This document shows, in pieces, positions 42,398-52,695 of a stretch of 64,000 nucleotides of DNA. The first letter of the stretch is position 1, and each line of letters starts with the position of its first letter. A program made the translations under genes and the position numbers. The notes beneath the pieces were generated by a model. That model made no database searches and was not told where the DNA came from. It worked only from the letters and a program-made list of their open reading frames with translations. The stretch is from an uncultured Gammaproteobacteria bacterium (GTDB lineage Bacteria > Pseudomonadota > Gammaproteobacteria > Steroidobacterales > UBA11654), in assembly GCA_937801655.1 (NCBI GenBank), contig CALMWC010000011.1:60571-124570 (forward strand). Reading direction: 5' to 3'.

Positions 42398-43438
42398 ATG
42401 ACAACAAAGAAAATTTCATATCTGACACCTATTCGAGATAGCTTAGGTAGACCCTTAAAAGATCTCAGAATATCCGTTATGGATCGATGCAACTTCAGGT
42501 GCACATATTGCATGCCTGAAGAGAAATACCATTCTGCTTTCAAGTTTTTAGCCTCTAAGGATCGTCTTAATTTTGAACAATTAAATCGATTGACTAGAAT
42601 TTTTGTGAAATTGGGAGTTCAAAAAATTAGAGTCACTGGTGGAGAGCCTTTATTGAGAGTCAATCTTACTGATCTAATAGGCGATATAACGAGAATTGAT
42701 GGCGTTGAAGACATTGCTATTACTACGAATGGAGTTCTTTTATCCAAATATGCTTATGAGTTAAAAGCTGCTGGATTGAATCGCATTACTGTGAGTTTAG
42801 ACTCAATTGATGCCGACGAATTTAAACTAATGACTGGTGGAAGAGGTTCCTTGGAAAGAGTTCTGAAAGGTATTGATGAGGCAGCTATGGCTGGCTTTAA
42901 AAATATTAAAGTTAATGCAGTTATTAAAAAAGGTGTAAATGATAAAAATATTTTAAAAATGGTTGAGTATTTTAGATCAAAATCCATTATTTTAAGATTC
43001 ATTGAATACATGGATGTAGGCAATATTAATCATTGGCAACAGGAAGAAACTCTAGCTAGCAAAGAAATAATTAAGATGATATCTGAACGATGGCCAATAG
43101 CACCAATCAATGAGAACTATCAAGGTGAGGTTGCATCAAGGTATCAATTTGATGATGGACAAGGCGAGATCGGCTTCATTTCATCAGTCACTAAGCCTTT
43201 CTGCAGTGATTGTACAAGAGCAAGACTCTCATCTGATGGCAAACTTTATAATTGCTTATTTGCTTCACAAGGCGTTGATCTGAGAGCTTGGCTCGAAGAA
43301 GGTATGAGTAATGATGAAATTGAGTCTAAAATTATAGAGATCTGGAATAAACGAGAAGATCGTTATAGTGAGCTTCGATTAGCTAATAAAAATGATCCAA
43401 GCAAAGAGAAAGTAGAAATGTATTACATAGGAGGTTAA
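42398..43438 (+). CDS. moaA: GTP 3',8-cyclase MoaA
   Basis: 346 residues. The radical-SAM cluster motif is CNFRCTYCMP near residue 32; the second Fe-S cluster is FCSDCTRARLSSDGKLYNCLF near the C-terminus; the chain ends in the conserved GG (YYIGG). It converts GTP to cyclic dehydro-GTP, the first step of molybdenum cofactor synthesis. It begins 14 bp after ald and is probably cotranscribed by position, not function. Start residues MTTKKISYLTPIRDSLGRPLKDLRISVMDRC are normal for the family. Confidence 0.97.
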   Translation: MTTKKISYLTPIRDSLGRPLKDLRISVMDRCNFRCTYCMPEEKYHSAFKFLASKDRLNFEQLNRLTRIFVKLGVQKIRVTGGEPLLRVNLTDLIGDITRIDGVEDIAITTNGVLLSKYAYELKAAGLNRITVSLDSIDADEFKLMTGGRGSLERVLKGIDEAAMAGFKNIKVNAVIKKGVNDKNILKMVEYFRSKSIILRFIEYMDVGNINHWQQEETLASKEIIKMISERWPIAPINENYQGEVASRYQFDDGQGEIGFISSVTKPFCSDCTRARLSSDGKLYNCLFASQGVDLRAWLEEGMSNDEIESKIIEIWNKREDRYSELRLANKNDPSKEKVEMYYIGG

Positions 43439-43473
43439 ATTAGTATGAAACTAAAGATGAAAGGAAAATTGCA

Positions 43474-45111
43474 ATGAAAGACTTAATGATGGATACACCT
43501 CTTACTATTACTTCATTAATGGAGCATGCTGAAAGAAATTTTCCTACACGAGAGATTGTTTCTGTTTCCTCTGATAACCCAAACTTTAGATACACTTATA
43601 AAGAGGCATTTACGAGAACCAGGCAATTAGCTAATGCTCTAAATTCTTTAGGTATTTCTCTTGGTGACCATGTAGGGACTCTAGCTTGGAATGACCATCG
43701 ACATTTTGAGTTGTATTATGCTATTTCTTGTTCAGGTGCAGTGTGTCATACCGTTAACCCAAGATTATTTCCTGAACAGCTGGTCTACATTATTAATCAT
43801 GCAGAAGATCAAGTTATTTTTTGTGACCCTATGTTTGTACCTATTTTAGAGAATATTCAAGACCAACTGACAATCACTAAACATTTTATTGTGCTCACAT
43901 CAGAGGAGCAGATGCCAGAGTCTTCTCTTCCTGGACTGCTATGCTATGAAACTCTTTTAGCTCAAGAGACAAGTGATTTTGATTGGCCCGATTTGGATGA
44001 AAGAACCCCATGTTCTATGTGCTATACATCCGGTACTACAGGCAATCCAAAAGGCGTCCTTTATCATCATCGCTCTACTATTTTACACACATACGCTCAA
44101 GCGATGCCGGATGTCTTTGGAGTATCAGCAAGCGATTGTATTCTACCTATCGTCCCCATGTTCCATGTGAACGCTTGGGGTTCAATTTATGTGGGTCCAA
44201 TGACTGGCACTAAAATTGTGCTTCCAGGAGCAAAGATGGGTGATGGTGAAACACTTCAGCATTTAATCGAAACAGAAGCCATAACCGTTTCTATGGGAGT
44301 GCCTACAGTATGGTTAAATTTGCTTGCCTATTTAAATGAAACAGGAAAATCAGTAGCCACTCTTAAACGTCTTTATGTTGGAGGCGCTGCTTGCCCATCG
44401 ACTGTTATTACAGAAATGAAGGATAAATATGATGTCGACGTTCATGTTGCTTGGGGAATGACTGAAATGAGCCCATTAGGAACAGTGAATATGTTTAAGC
44501 CTGGTATGGAGGGTTTAGAAGGAGAAGAACTGCTTGAAGCTAAATTAAAAGCAGGGCGAGGAGTCTATGGTGTTGAGATGAAGATCACCGATGACGAAAA
44601 CAATGAACTCCCTTGGGATGGGGTTGCGTTTGGCAGTCTCAAAGTCAGAGGACCGTGGGTATTAAGTGACTACTTTAAAGCTGAACCTGGAACCACTCTT
44701 GAGGAGGATGGATGGTTTGAAACAGGTGATGTTGCTACTATAGATAAAATGGGCTTCATGGCAATCACTGATCGAACCAAGGATGTGATCAAATCTGGTG
44801 GTGAATGGATCAGCTCAATTGATTTAGAAAACACAGCCACAGATCATCCCAAAGTAGCAGAATCTGCAGTGATTGGTGTTTATCATCCTCAGTGGACAGA
44901 ACGACCACTCTTATTGGTGCAACTCAAAGAAGGCGAAGAGGTTACTAAAGAAGAGATCTTGGAATGGTATGACGGTAAAGTAGCAAAGTGGTGGATTCCT
45001 GATGATGTCGTGTTTGTAGAATCATTGCCACACACAGCCACAGGAAAAATTCAGAAATTTGAACTGAGGCAAGAGTACAAAGATTATAAGTTGCCTGAAG
45101 TTGATGCATAA
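43474..45111 (+). CDS. Medium/short-chain acyl-CoA ligase (AlkK/DmdB-like)
   Basis: 545 residues. It opens [26 protein letters not shown], typical of AlkK-like fatty acyl-CoA ligases and of the 3-methylmercaptopropionyl-CoA ligase Dmd[44 protein letters not shown] is highly characteristic. The ATP-binding [16 protein letters not shown], the [11 protein letters not shown] motif and the adenylation Lys in [14 protein letters not shown] are intact. It activates a carboxylic acid with ATP and CoA. DmdB is attractive in a marine cell, but no dmdC or dmdD is here, so the substrate stays open. Confidence 0.93.
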   Translation: MKDLMMDTPLTITSLMEHAERNFPTREIVSVSSDNPNFRYTYKEAFTRTRQLANALNSLGISLGDHVGTLAWNDHRHFELYYAISCSGAVCHTVNPRLFPEQLVYIINHAEDQVIFCDPMFVPILENIQDQLTITKHFIVLTSEEQMPESSLPGLLCYETLLAQETSDFDWPDLDERTPCSMCYTSGTTGNPKGVLYHHRSTILHTYAQAMPDVFGVSASDCILPIVPMFHVNAWGSIYVGPMTGTKIVLPGAKMGDGETLQHLIETEAITVSMGVPTVWLNLLAYLNETGKSVATLKRLYVGGAACPSTVITEMKDKYDVDVHVAWGMTEMSPLGTVNMFKPGMEGLEGEELLEAKLKAGRGVYGVEMKITDDENNELPWDGVAFGSLKVRGPWVLSDYFKAEPGTTLEEDGWFETGDVATIDKMGFMAITDRTKDVIKSGGEWISSIDLENTATDHPKVAESAVIGVYHPQWTERPLLLVQLKEGEEVTKEEILEWYDGKVAKWWIPDDVVFVESLPHTATGKIQKFELRQEYKDYKLPEVDA

Positions 45112-45129
45112 TATTAAGGTTTTTAATCT

Positions 45130-45966
45130 TTGAAAAAATCAACTCGTATTACTGTTCATAAAAATACTGAAGGTATTGTTAAAGAAATATCGGATGAGGT
45201 TGCTATTGAGGAGCCATTGGAATTTAGTCTCTGCTTTGGCCCCACTGCATCAAGGTCCAATAAAAATATTGCTATTACAATGAGAACCCCTGGCAATGAT
45301 TTTGAGTTAGCAATGGGTTTTTTATTCTCTGAAGGTGTCATCAGTAATAAAAACGATATTATCAAGGTATCCAGAAATGATGGATTGGACGATGATTCTA
45401 ATTTAGAGAATACTGTATTGATTGAACTCAATGAGTCTGTGCAACTCGATCCGGATAAGATTCGAAATTTTTATATTAATTCATCCTGTGGTATTTGTGG
45501 CAGTTCAATGGTGGAAGGCATCTCTAAGATACAGTCGATGGATAGCAATGCGAGTAGTCTAGCAATTGACGAATCCATATTAAGGCAGCTCCCTAAGAAA
45601 CTAAGACAAAAGCAAGATGCATTTGGTATCACCGGTGGACTTCATGCATCGGCTCTTTTTAACATTAAGGGAGAGATACTCAGTTTATTTGAAGATGTGG
45701 GTCGTCATAACGCATTGGATAAATTAATTGGCAAGCAGATAAATGAAAATGCATTACCGCTTTCTAGTTTTGGTTTAATGCTGAGTGGTAGAACCAGTTT
45801 TGAGTTAGTGCATAAATCAGCGTTAGCAGGTATTCCTTTGATAGTAGCAATTGGTGCGCCTTCAAGTTTAGCAATTGAGGCCGCTTGGGAGTATGAAATT
45901 ACCTTAGTTGGTTTTCTGAACTCAGAACGATTTAATATTTACTCCTATCCAAAGAGAATAATTTAA
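45130..45966 (+). CDS. fdhD: Formate dehydrogenase accessory sulfurtransferase FdhD
   Basis: 278 residues. RTPGNDFELAMGFLFSEGVI, the sulfur-carrying Cys motif SSCGICGSSMVEG near residue 120, and GGLHASALFNIKGEILSLFEDVGRHNALDKLIG are all FdhD hallmarks. It transfers sulfur from IscS to the molybdenum cofactor so that formate dehydrogenase becomes active. The start is a TTG 18 bp after the ligase stop (TTG AAA AAA TCA). No formate dehydrogenase is visible. With moaA and moaB this supports molybdoenzyme use by the organism. Confidence 0.96.
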   Translation: MKKSTRITVHKNTEGIVKEISDEVAIEEPLEFSLCFGPTASRSNKNIAITMRTPGNDFELAMGFLFSEGVISNKNDIIKVSRNDGLDDDSNLENTVLIELNESVQLDPDKIRNFYINSSCGICGSSMVEGISKIQSMDSNASSLAIDESILRQLPKKLRQKQDAFGITGGLHASALFNIKGEILSLFEDVGRHNALDKLIGKQINENALPLSSFGLMLSGRTSFELVHKSALAGIPLIVAIGAPSSLAIEAAWEYEITLVGFLNSERFNIYSYPKRII

Positions 45967-45979
45967 AGATAGAACAAGA

Positions 45980-46738
45980 ATGAATTTAGAATTATCCATT
46001 CTACTCACTTTATTTGCCTTATCAGTTGGAAGTTTTGTTAATACTTTTATTTATAGATTCCCATTGATTGATAGCAATCAGAATCTTGATTTATTCAAGC
46101 CAAGATCATTTTGTCCTAAATGCAAGAGTCGCTTGAAACCATTTATGTTGATTCCAATTATTAGTTACATTTATCTCAAGGGGACATGTAGTTTTTGTAA
46201 AGAAAAGATAGAGATTTCATATCCATTAAATGAAGTTATTCATTTGTTGACTATGATAGCCATATTATTCAGTGTTCCAATAGGTATAAATAGCATTATT
46301 GTTTTTGTTTTATTCTCCATTCTCTATACTCAAATGGTTTTAGATTATAAGTATTTCTTATTATCCATTTCACTCAATGTCTTACTAATAGTTGCAGGCT
46401 TGGTCCTAAATTATGGCTTTAATTATTTCACTTCATTTGAAGAATCACTTTTAGGCATGATCATTGGATATGGCTCTTTGTGGCTTATTAACGCTGTATT
46501 CCATTGGTTAAAAAAGGAGCAAGGGATTGGAGGGGGGGATTTTCTTCTATTTGCGGGGTGTGGCAGTATTTTTGGATTATTTTCTTTGGGCCCTATTTTA
46601 CTAATGGGCTCCTCTGCTTCACTTTTATTATTTGCACTTAATAAAAGAAAATCTGGAAGAAAAATACCCCTTGGAACTGGGTTGGCTTTTGCTGCCATAA
46701 CCTATTATTTGATCTTAAGGTTTTCCATCTTTCTATAA
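45980..46738 (+). CDS. gspO: Prepilin peptidase / N-methyltransferase (GspO/PilD)
   Basis: 252 residues, several membrane segments. The cytoplasmic zinc loop FCPKCKSRLKPF...CSFCKEKIEISYP has four Cys; the two catalytic Asp are in VLDYKYFLL and GIGGGDFLLF (GxGD). It cleaves and N-methylates the leaders of GspG, H, I, J and K encoded just downstream. It begins 13 bp after fdhD and precedes gspC by 92 bp. A PilD role for type IV pili is also possible, but no pil genes are seen here. Confidence 0.93.
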   Translation: MNLELSILLTLFALSVGSFVNTFIYRFPLIDSNQNLDLFKPRSFCPKCKSRLKPFMLIPIISYIYLKGTCSFCKEKIEISYPLNEVIHLLTMIAILFSVPIGINSIIVFVLFSILYTQMVLDYKYFLLSISLNVLLIVAGLVLNYGFNYFTSFEESLLGMIIGYGSLWLINAVFHWLKKEQGIGGGDFLLFAGCGSIFGLFSLGPILLMGSSASLLLFALNKRKSGRKIPLGTGLAFAAITYYLILRFSIFL

Positions 46739-46830
46739 CAATGAAACCTAAATTGATATTCCTACCATTAATGCAAAAAAGTTGTAATACTATCTTTAAA
46801 TATTTCTTTTTGTCATCAAGTTAGAATTCT

Positions 46831-47229
46831 ATGAACATTATTAAAACGAAGAAAATTATAATTTTTTTACTTTCATTTTTTGCAATCGTTATGGCTGTAA
46901 TTACGATAAATAATATTATGCTGTACCCCAATATATCAGCTATAGATTTGAGTAGAATTAATCCAACTGAGCTTTCAAGTATCCAAGTTTCAAATTCACA
47001 AATAAACACCTCAACAGATTCTAATTTTAATTATGAACTGGTAGGTTTTAGATTAGATAATAGGGGTTTAAATTCTTCTGTAATTGTGAAAAGAAACAAC
47101 CAAGAATTTGTTATTCAAAAAGGAGACTTATTGGAGAATAAGTATTTACTCACTAGCGTTAATAAAAACAATATTAACTTCAGCTATTTGGGTAAAGACT
47201 ATCAAATTGAAAATAACTTAACCGAATGA
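46831..47229 (+). CDS. gspC: Type II secretion protein GspC, short form without PDZ
   Basis: 132 residues. A single membrane anchor (KIIIFLLSFFAIVMAVITINNIML) is followed by a small periplasmic domain YELVGFRLDNRGLNSSVIVKRNNQEFVIQKGDLLENKYLLTSVNKNNINFSYLGKDYQIE, the homology region that contacts GspD. Usual GspC is about 270 residues with a C-terminal PDZ or coiled coil for substrate selection; that part is absent. It overlaps gspD by four bases. Identification rests on position and fold pattern. Confidence 0.82.
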   Translation: MNIIKTKKIIIFLLSFFAIVMAVITINNIMLYPNISAIDLSRINPTELSSIQVSNSQINTSTDSNFNYELVGFRLDNRGLNSSVIVKRNNQEFVIQKGDLLENKYLLTSVNKNNINFSYLGKDYQIENNLTE

Positions 47230-49100
47230 AAAGTTCATCCATTAGCACAAAATTTGTTTTATTGATTGCAGTTTTGTTGTCTATTTCAGCTATAGCACAA
47301 GAGAGTTACTTGTTGAATTACGATGATGTTGATCTTAGAAAAATCACTCAAGATATAGCTAAGTTTTCAAAGAAAACCGTTATTTTGGATCCGAGAGTTA
47401 AAGGTAAAGTCACAATTTATTCTGATTCACTGCTGGACCAAGAACAAGTTTGGCAGGTTTATCTAAGAACAATTCAAGTCAATGGTTTTAGTGCTATAAC
47501 GGAAGGTAATATTGTTCGAATCGTTCCTGAAAATGAAGCTACACGAGATTTCAATCCAGCATCCAATGATGCTGAATTCATGACTAAAATTATTTTATTG
47601 CAAAATAGGAGTGCTGGAGAAATTCTTCCAATGATTAAACCAATTACTGGAAGGCAATCGCATCTTTCCAGTATTCCTTCGATTAACTCCATACTTCTCG
47701 TTGATCGTAAGAGTAATGTCAATCGGATTGAAGCAATACTCAATGAACTGGATGCCAATGATTCTGCTTTAATTTCAATTATTAAGCTTGATAACCTCTC
47801 ATCGATTGAGGCAGTCAGAATTCTAGAAAAGCTTAAGTTACAGAATAATCCAACCATTAATAACTTTGTCGCTATCCCATTTGCTCAGTCTAATTCTGTC
47901 ATTCTTTCAGCCAATCTAAATGTTACTAAGAATATTGAGAAAACATTGGAAATGCTGGATGAAGATTTACAGAATGATGGATCCGTGGCTGTTATTTATC
48001 TTAAATACGCTAAAGCGGATGAAGTTGCTGCGATTATTAATACAGTATCTGCACGTTTTATTACTGAATCAGACACAGAAAAGCCTGTCATTACCTTCCA
48101 TGAAAAAACCAACTCTCTGATTGTGTCTTCCGAAGATTCAAATATGGATCTCATAAGAAACCTAGTAGCAAAAATTGATATCAGAAGAGCTCAAGTTTTG
48201 GTTGAGGCTATTATCGTTGAGCTATCAGAGTCTGCGGCAAAGAACTTGGGAGTTGAAACAATCTTCACTAAATCCGATGGCGGTAGCCTTCCTATTGGTG
48301 TGACAAGATTTCCTGGGAGTCAAAACCCTGATTTGTTAGCGATTGCTGGGAATGCTGTGGAAGGAGGAGACAATGCAACACTGAGCAGTCTGGCAACAGC
48401 CTCACTATTGAATACTCAAGGGCTGATTGCAGGTTTCGGTAATCTTAATAAAAATGGCGATAGTTTTATAGGAATCATCAATGCGATTGCTGAAGATCAG
48501 GACTCAAACATTCTTTCAACACCTTCGATTATTGCAATGGATAATGAGCCAGCAAATCTTGTAATTGGTCAGGAGATTCCTATTACAACGGGAGAAAGTT
48601 TGGGTTCCAATAACTCTAATCCCTTCAGAACAACTTCACGCCAAGAGGTAGGTATTAAGTTGTCAATTACACCTCAAATTAATGAAGGTAACTCTGTGAT
48701 CTTAGATATAAAACAAGAAGTCTCAGGAGTTTCTGGTTCCATTTCAGGCACTAGTGATTTAATAACCAATAAAAGAACCATAGAGACCAAAGTATTAGTG
48801 GATAACAATCAAGTAATTGTTTTGGGCGGTTTGATCGATGATGATATTCAGGAGACAGTCAATAGTGTCCCGGTACTTGGTAAAATACCACTTCTGGGGC
48901 GATTGTTTAGAAGCACTTCAACAAAAGTAGTGAGAAGAAATCTCATTGTTTTTTTAAGACCAACAATATTGGCTGATTCCAATACCATAAACCAAGTTTC
49001 TCTTGAGAAATATAATTTCATTAAAGCCGAGGGAATGTTGAACGCAGAGCGAGAAAAAATTATTGATCTTACTAATAAAACAACCAATCAAGAAGAATAG
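47226..49100 (+). CDS. gspD: Type II secretion outer membrane secretin GspD
   Basis: 624 residues. A Sec signal (FVLLIAVLLSISAIAQ) precedes the N0-N3 periplasmic domains, for example LNYDDVDLRKITQDIAKFSKKTVILDPRVKGKVTI and SIIKLDNLSSIEAVRILEKLK. The secretin core is clear: VLVEAIIVELSESAAKNLGVE, LSTPSIIAMDNEPANLVIGQEIPI and VPVLGKIPLLGRLFRST. It forms the outer membrane pore of the type II secretion system. The length is typical and it overlaps gspC; no GspS pilotin gene is evident. Confidence 0.97.
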   Translation: MKSSSISTKFVLLIAVLLSISAIAQESYLLNYDDVDLRKITQDIAKFSKKTVILDPRVKGKVTIYSDSLLDQEQVWQVYLRTIQVNGFSAITEGNIVRIVPENEATRDFNPASNDAEFMTKIILLQNRSAGEILPMIKPITGRQSHLSSIPSINSILLVDRKSNVNRIEAILNELDANDSALISIIKLDNLSSIEAVRILEKLKLQNNPTINNFVAIPFAQSNSVILSANLNVTKNIEKTLEMLDEDLQNDGSVAVIYLKYAKADEVAAIINTVSARFITESDTEKPVITFHEKTNSLIVSSEDSNMDLIRNLVAKIDIRRAQVLVEAIIVELSESAAKNLGVETIFTKSDGGSLPIGVTRFPGSQNPDLLAIAGNAVEGGDNATLSSLATASLLNTQGLIAGFGNLNKNGDSFIGIINAIAEDQDSNILSTPSIIAMDNEPANLVIGQEIPITTGESLGSNNSNPFRTTSRQEVGIKLSITPQINEGNSVILDIKQEVSGVSGSISGTSDLITNKRTIETKVLVDNNQVIVLGGLIDDDIQETVNSVPVLGKIPLLGRLFRSTSTKVVRRNLIVFLRPTILADSNTINQVSLEKYNFIKAEGMLNAEREKIIDLTNKTTNQEE

Positions 49101-49127
49101 TTCTTCTTGATAATCTAATTTATTTGA

Positions 49128-50600
49128 ATGAATAGTTTACTGCCATATGACTTTGTAAAAAGCAGAAATATAATTGCTTTGGATGAAGATAAAGGATGCA
49201 AGATATTTTCTCAAAATGAGATATCACTTCATACTTATTATGAGCTTGTCAGATATTTAGAAAGAGATTTTGAAATAGAAATTTGTGATGCTGAGTTCTT
49301 CAATACCCTATTAACAAAGACTTTCTCTACGGATCAGGATTCAACATTTTCTCCTGATGAACTAAATGATAGTTTTGATCTTAAGTCTTTTGCTAACAGT
49401 ATAGCTCCCACCGAGGATTTACTCAGTGGCCATAATGATGCCCCTATTATTAAGCTGATCAATGGGGTAATCAGTCAAGCAATAAAAAAGAGAGCTTCGG
49501 ACATACATTTTGAACCGTATGAAAATCAATTTGTGATTCGTTATCGCATTGATGGAATACTTCAAGAAATTTTGTCACAAGATGCAAGAATTGCTCCTTT
49601 GGTTATTTCCAGGTTGAAAATTATTTCCAGGTTGGATATTTCTGAAAGAAGATTGCCTCAAGATGGACGGGTTTCTTTATCCATGGGGAGCAAGAATGTT
49701 GATGTCAGAGTCTCAACTCTCCCTTCATCCTATGGAGAGAGAATTGTTCTCAGACTACTCGATAAGCAATCGGCACAAATTAATATTGAGGATTTGGGTT
49801 TAGATGAAAATACACTTAAAAATTATAAATCCACACTCAAGGCATCGGAAGGTATTATTTTAGTCACAGGCCCAACTGGTTCTGGAAAAACAACAACTTT
49901 GTATGCAGGTTTAAGGTACTTGAGTGATTCATCACAGAATATCTTGACTGTTGAAGACCCTATTGAATATACCCTCAAGGGAATAGGTCAAACTCAAGTT
50001 AATCTTAAGACAGGGTATAATTTTGCAGTTGGATTACGATCAATGTTAAGACAGGATCCAGATGTAGTCATGGTTGGCGAGGTTCGTGATGATGAAACTG
50101 CAAGAATTGCTATTCAAGCGAGCTTAACAGGCCATTTGGTCTTGTCCACAGTTCATACCAATAGTGCTGTTGGAGCAATAACTAGATTGAGGGATATGGG
50201 CATTGAGTCTTTTTTATTGGCCTCAAGTCTGAAAACCATCATTTCACAAAGATTGATTAGAAGACTTTGTAATAATTGTAAAACCACTGAGAAAATGACT
50301 ATTGGGATGGCAAAGAATTTTCATCTTGAAGACAACACCATTGTTTATGTACCCAGAGGATGCGATCAATGCGAAGGCAGCGGCTATTATGGTCGTGTTG
50401 CTATCGCTGAATCAATTCAAATAGATTCAAAATTAAAAAGTATGATTCATGAGTCTGCTTCTGAACAAGAGATTAGTAAATATGCTTTTACTGATAATCA
50501 GTCTATTGATCAGCTAGCAAAAGAACTTATTATTAATGGGCTTACTTCCTCTGCAGAGTTACTCAGGATTCGAACACAAAAAGAAGATGCCAGCATTTAA
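49128..50600 (+). CDS. gspE: Type II secretion ATPase GspE
   Basis: 490 residues. Walker A is GPTGSGKTTTLYAGL, the Asp box LTVEDPIEYTLKGIGQTQVN, Walker B RQDPDVVMVGEVRDDETARIAIQASLTGHLVLSTVHTN, and a zinc-binding module CNNC...CDQCEGSGYYGR is present. It is the cytoplasmic hexameric ATPase that drives the pseudopilus. It starts 27 bp after gspD and its end overlaps the start of gspF. Confidence 0.97.
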   Translation: MNSLLPYDFVKSRNIIALDEDKGCKIFSQNEISLHTYYELVRYLERDFEIEICDAEFFNTLLTKTFSTDQDSTFSPDELNDSFDLKSFANSIAPTEDLLSGHNDAPIIKLINGVISQAIKKRASDIHFEPYENQFVIRYRIDGILQEILSQDARIAPLVISRLKIISRLDISERRLPQDGRVSLSMGSKNVDVRVSTLPSSYGERIVLRLLDKQSAQINIEDLGLDENTLKNYKSTLKASEGIILVTGPTGSGKTTTLYAGLRYLSDSSQNILTVEDPIEYTLKGIGQTQVNLKTGYNFAVGLRSMLRQDPDVVMVGEVRDDETARIAIQASLTGHLVLSTVHTNSAVGAITRLRDMGIESFLLASSLKTIISQRLIRRLCNNCKTTEKMTIGMAKNFHLEDNTIVYVPRGCDQCEGSGYYGRVAIAESIQIDSKLKSMIHESASEQEISKYAFTDNQSIDQLAKELIINGLTSSAELLRIRTQKEDASI

Positions 50601-51783
50601 CTTCATTGCTTTTGATTCCCTGGGTAAAAAAAAGGATGGGTTTATTAATGCTGCTTCTGAAAGGGAGGCCAGAAGATTGATTAAAAATCTCAATTTAACT
50701 CCAATCGAAGTATTTGAAACCTCTAAAACATTTTCAAAAAAAATTAAAATTAAATCAAAAACTCTATCCATTGCTACTAGACAACTCGCAACACTGCTTG
50801 ATTCAGATATTTCTCTTGATAAAGCAATAGGAATTACAGCCGATCAAGTAAGTGACAGGAAGCTAGCAAATGTATTGTTTGATATTAGGGATCAGGTTAT
50901 ACAAGGCAAGAGGTTGGGACAGGCAATGATGAATTATCCAACCATCTTTTCTAATACCTATACCGCTTTGATAACCGCAGGAGATGCTTCGGGCAAATTG
51001 TCATTAATGTTTGATAATTTATCAAACTACTTGGAAGAATCTGAAAGTATCAAGCAGAAGGTCATATCGGCACTAACATACCCAATAATATTAATAGTCT
51101 TTTCACTAGCTGTAATCACAGCATTATTAGCATTTGTTATGCCTGAAGTGATCGGTCAATTTATAAGAGCGGGGGTAGAATTACCCTTGCTTACAAGAAC
51201 ACTATTATCAATTTCTAATAACATGCCTTTGATTCTTATTCTGATGATGATGGGATCTTTGGCTCTTCTTTTTTTATACAAGCGCATTAAGTTACAACCA
51301 AAAAAACTAGTTCTATTGCATAAAAGATTCTTATCGATTCCTATTGTTGGTGATTTTATTTTGAAAGCGGAACTTGAGCGTTTCTCAAGCACAATGTATT
51401 TATTGTTGGATTCGGGAATTAATCTTGATCTTTCAATGGAAGAAGCCTCTAAGGTGTTTAATAACCTTTACCTAAAAGAGATCATTGGTGTTGCTAATAA
51501 AGAGGTCTCGGAAGGAAAAGATTTTGTGGCCTCACTTCAGAAGACAAACATTTTCCCAGATCTTTTTATACAGCTAGTGTCCAGTGGGTACATGTCTGGA
51601 AATTTAACTAAAATGTTCAATAAAGTATCTCAATTTATGAAGTCTGAGATTGAAACCAGTCGCTCTATGGTATTATCCATATTAGAACCCGCTGTCATAA
51701 TTATTATGGGCGGCTTTATCTTGCTGGTTGTACTAGCAATTTTAATACCAATAATGCAAATGAATGCTATAGCTATATCTTAA
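50587..51783 (+). CDS. gspF: Type II secretion inner membrane protein GspF
   Basis: The track starts at 50536, inside gspE; I prefer the ATG at 50587 (MPAFNFIAFDSLGKKKDGFINA), which matches the family start (MxxFxYxAxDxxGk), giving 398 residues and a 14-bp overlap with gspE. Two GspF repeats are visible: TRQLATLLDSDISLDKAI...LGQAMMNYPTIFSNTYTALITAGDASGKL, then ERFSSTMYLLLDSGINLDLSMEEAS...IQLVSSGYMSGNL. Three membrane segments lie between and after them. It anchors the ATPase and pseudopilus assembly. Confidence 0.96.
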   Translation: MPAFNFIAFDSLGKKKDGFINAASEREARRLIKNLNLTPIEVFETSKTFSKKIKIKSKTLSIATRQLATLLDSDISLDKAIGITADQVSDRKLANVLFDIRDQVIQGKRLGQAMMNYPTIFSNTYTALITAGDASGKLSLMFDNLSNYLEESESIKQKVISALTYPIILIVFSLAVITALLAFVMPEVIGQFIRAGVELPLLTRTLLSISNNMPLILILMMMGSLALLFLYKRIKLQPKKLVLLHKRFLSIPIVGDFILKAELERFSSTMYLLLDSGINLDLSMEEASKVFNNLYLKEIIGVANKEVSEGKDFVASLQKTNIFPDLFIQLVSSGYMSGNLTKMFNKVSQFMKSEIETSRSMVLSILEPAVIIIMGGFILLVVLAILIPIMQMNAIAIS

Positions 51784-52217
51784 TGATGAAAAAATATAAT
51801 AAAGGATTTACATTGATCGAATTAATGGCTGTGATTGTTATTCTTGGGATATTGACAACGATTGTTGCAATCAATGTGGCTCCTTTTTTGCAACGAGCTT
51901 ACTTTGAAAAAGTAAGAGCCGATATATCACAAATAGAAAAAGGTTTGGAGACATATCGATTCCAACATGTTGCTTATCCTACTATAGATCAAGGGTTAGA
52001 GGCCTTAATAAAACCTCCCCTTGATATTAGGAATCCAAATCTTTATCCAGAAAATGGTTATTTGTCAGGCTATGTTCCTGAGGATCCATGGGGCAATGAA
52101 TATCTTTATTTAATCCCTGGTCAATATGGTAAATATGATCTTTTCAGTTATGGAGCGGATGGCATAGAGGGTGGAGAAGGAGAGAATGCAGATCTTGGTA
52201 ATTGGCAAAAAAAATAG
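51783..52217 (+). CDS. gspG: Type II secretion major pseudopilin GspG
   Basis: 144 residues. The prepilin leader ends KYNKGFTLIELMAVIVILGILTTIVA, with cleavage before FTLIE and the conserved Glu5. The C-terminal region GYVPEDPWGNEYLYLIPGQYGKYDLFSYGADGIEGGEGENADLGNW is the classical GspG calcium-binding end. It is the main subunit of the pseudopilus. Its start overlaps the gspF stop by one base; a second ATG directly follows the first, so either may be used. Confidence 0.97.
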   Translation: MMKKYNKGFTLIELMAVIVILGILTTIVAINVAPFLQRAYFEKVRADISQIEKGLETYRFQHVAYPTIDQGLEALIKPPLDIRNPNLYPENGYLSGYVPEDPWGNEYLYLIPGQYGKYDLFSYGADGIEGGEGENADLGNWQKK

Positions 52218-52695
52218 ACTTGGTTTCACCCTAATAGAACTTCTTATGGTGTTATGCATTATAGGAGTCACATCCACTTATATTTTTTTAAATACCTCTA
52301 TTTTAAATTTCATAAAAATAAAAGAAAATCCAATCGAGAGTAATTTTAAAGTCCTTGCGGAGGAAAGTATAATTAGGGGCAAAAGCATTCAATGGTTTGC
52401 AAGCAGCAATGGCAGTAAATTCTATGCCATTAATCAGAATGAAGAGTTGTTGGAAGAAATATTCATAGATGAATTTAATTTAACTCAAGCCAGAACGAAA
52501 GATGGATTTATGATACGAAAATCAAACGGTCGACGTATTGTTTTGGAGGATGATCTTTCAGAGTATCCATTAATAACATTTTATCCATCGGGCGAAAATT
52601 CAGGGGCTATTATTTATATCGCAGATGGTAATTTTATGATAGAAATATACATTAGCCAGAATGGCAAGATTACAAAAGAAATTAAAGACATCTGA
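52186..52695 (+). CDS. gspH: Type II secretion minor pseudopilin GspH
   Basis: The track begins with a GTG at 52171. I prefer the ATG at 52186 (MQILVIGKKNRLGFTLIELL), which is preceded by GGAGA and leaves a 13-residue leader before FTLIE. The protein then has about 169 residues. RLGFTLIELLMVLCIIGVTSTYIFLN is the class III signal; the rest is a beta-rich domain without strong motifs, as usual for GspH. It overlaps gspG. Confidence 0.88.
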   Translation: MQILVIGKKNRLGFTLIELLMVLCIIGVTSTYIFLNTSILNFIKIKENPIESNFKVLAEESIIRGKSIQWFASSNGSKFYAINQNEELLEEIFIDEFNLTQARTKDGFMIRKSNGRRIVLEDDLSEYPLITFYPSGENSGAIIYIADGNFMIEIYISQNGKITKEIKDI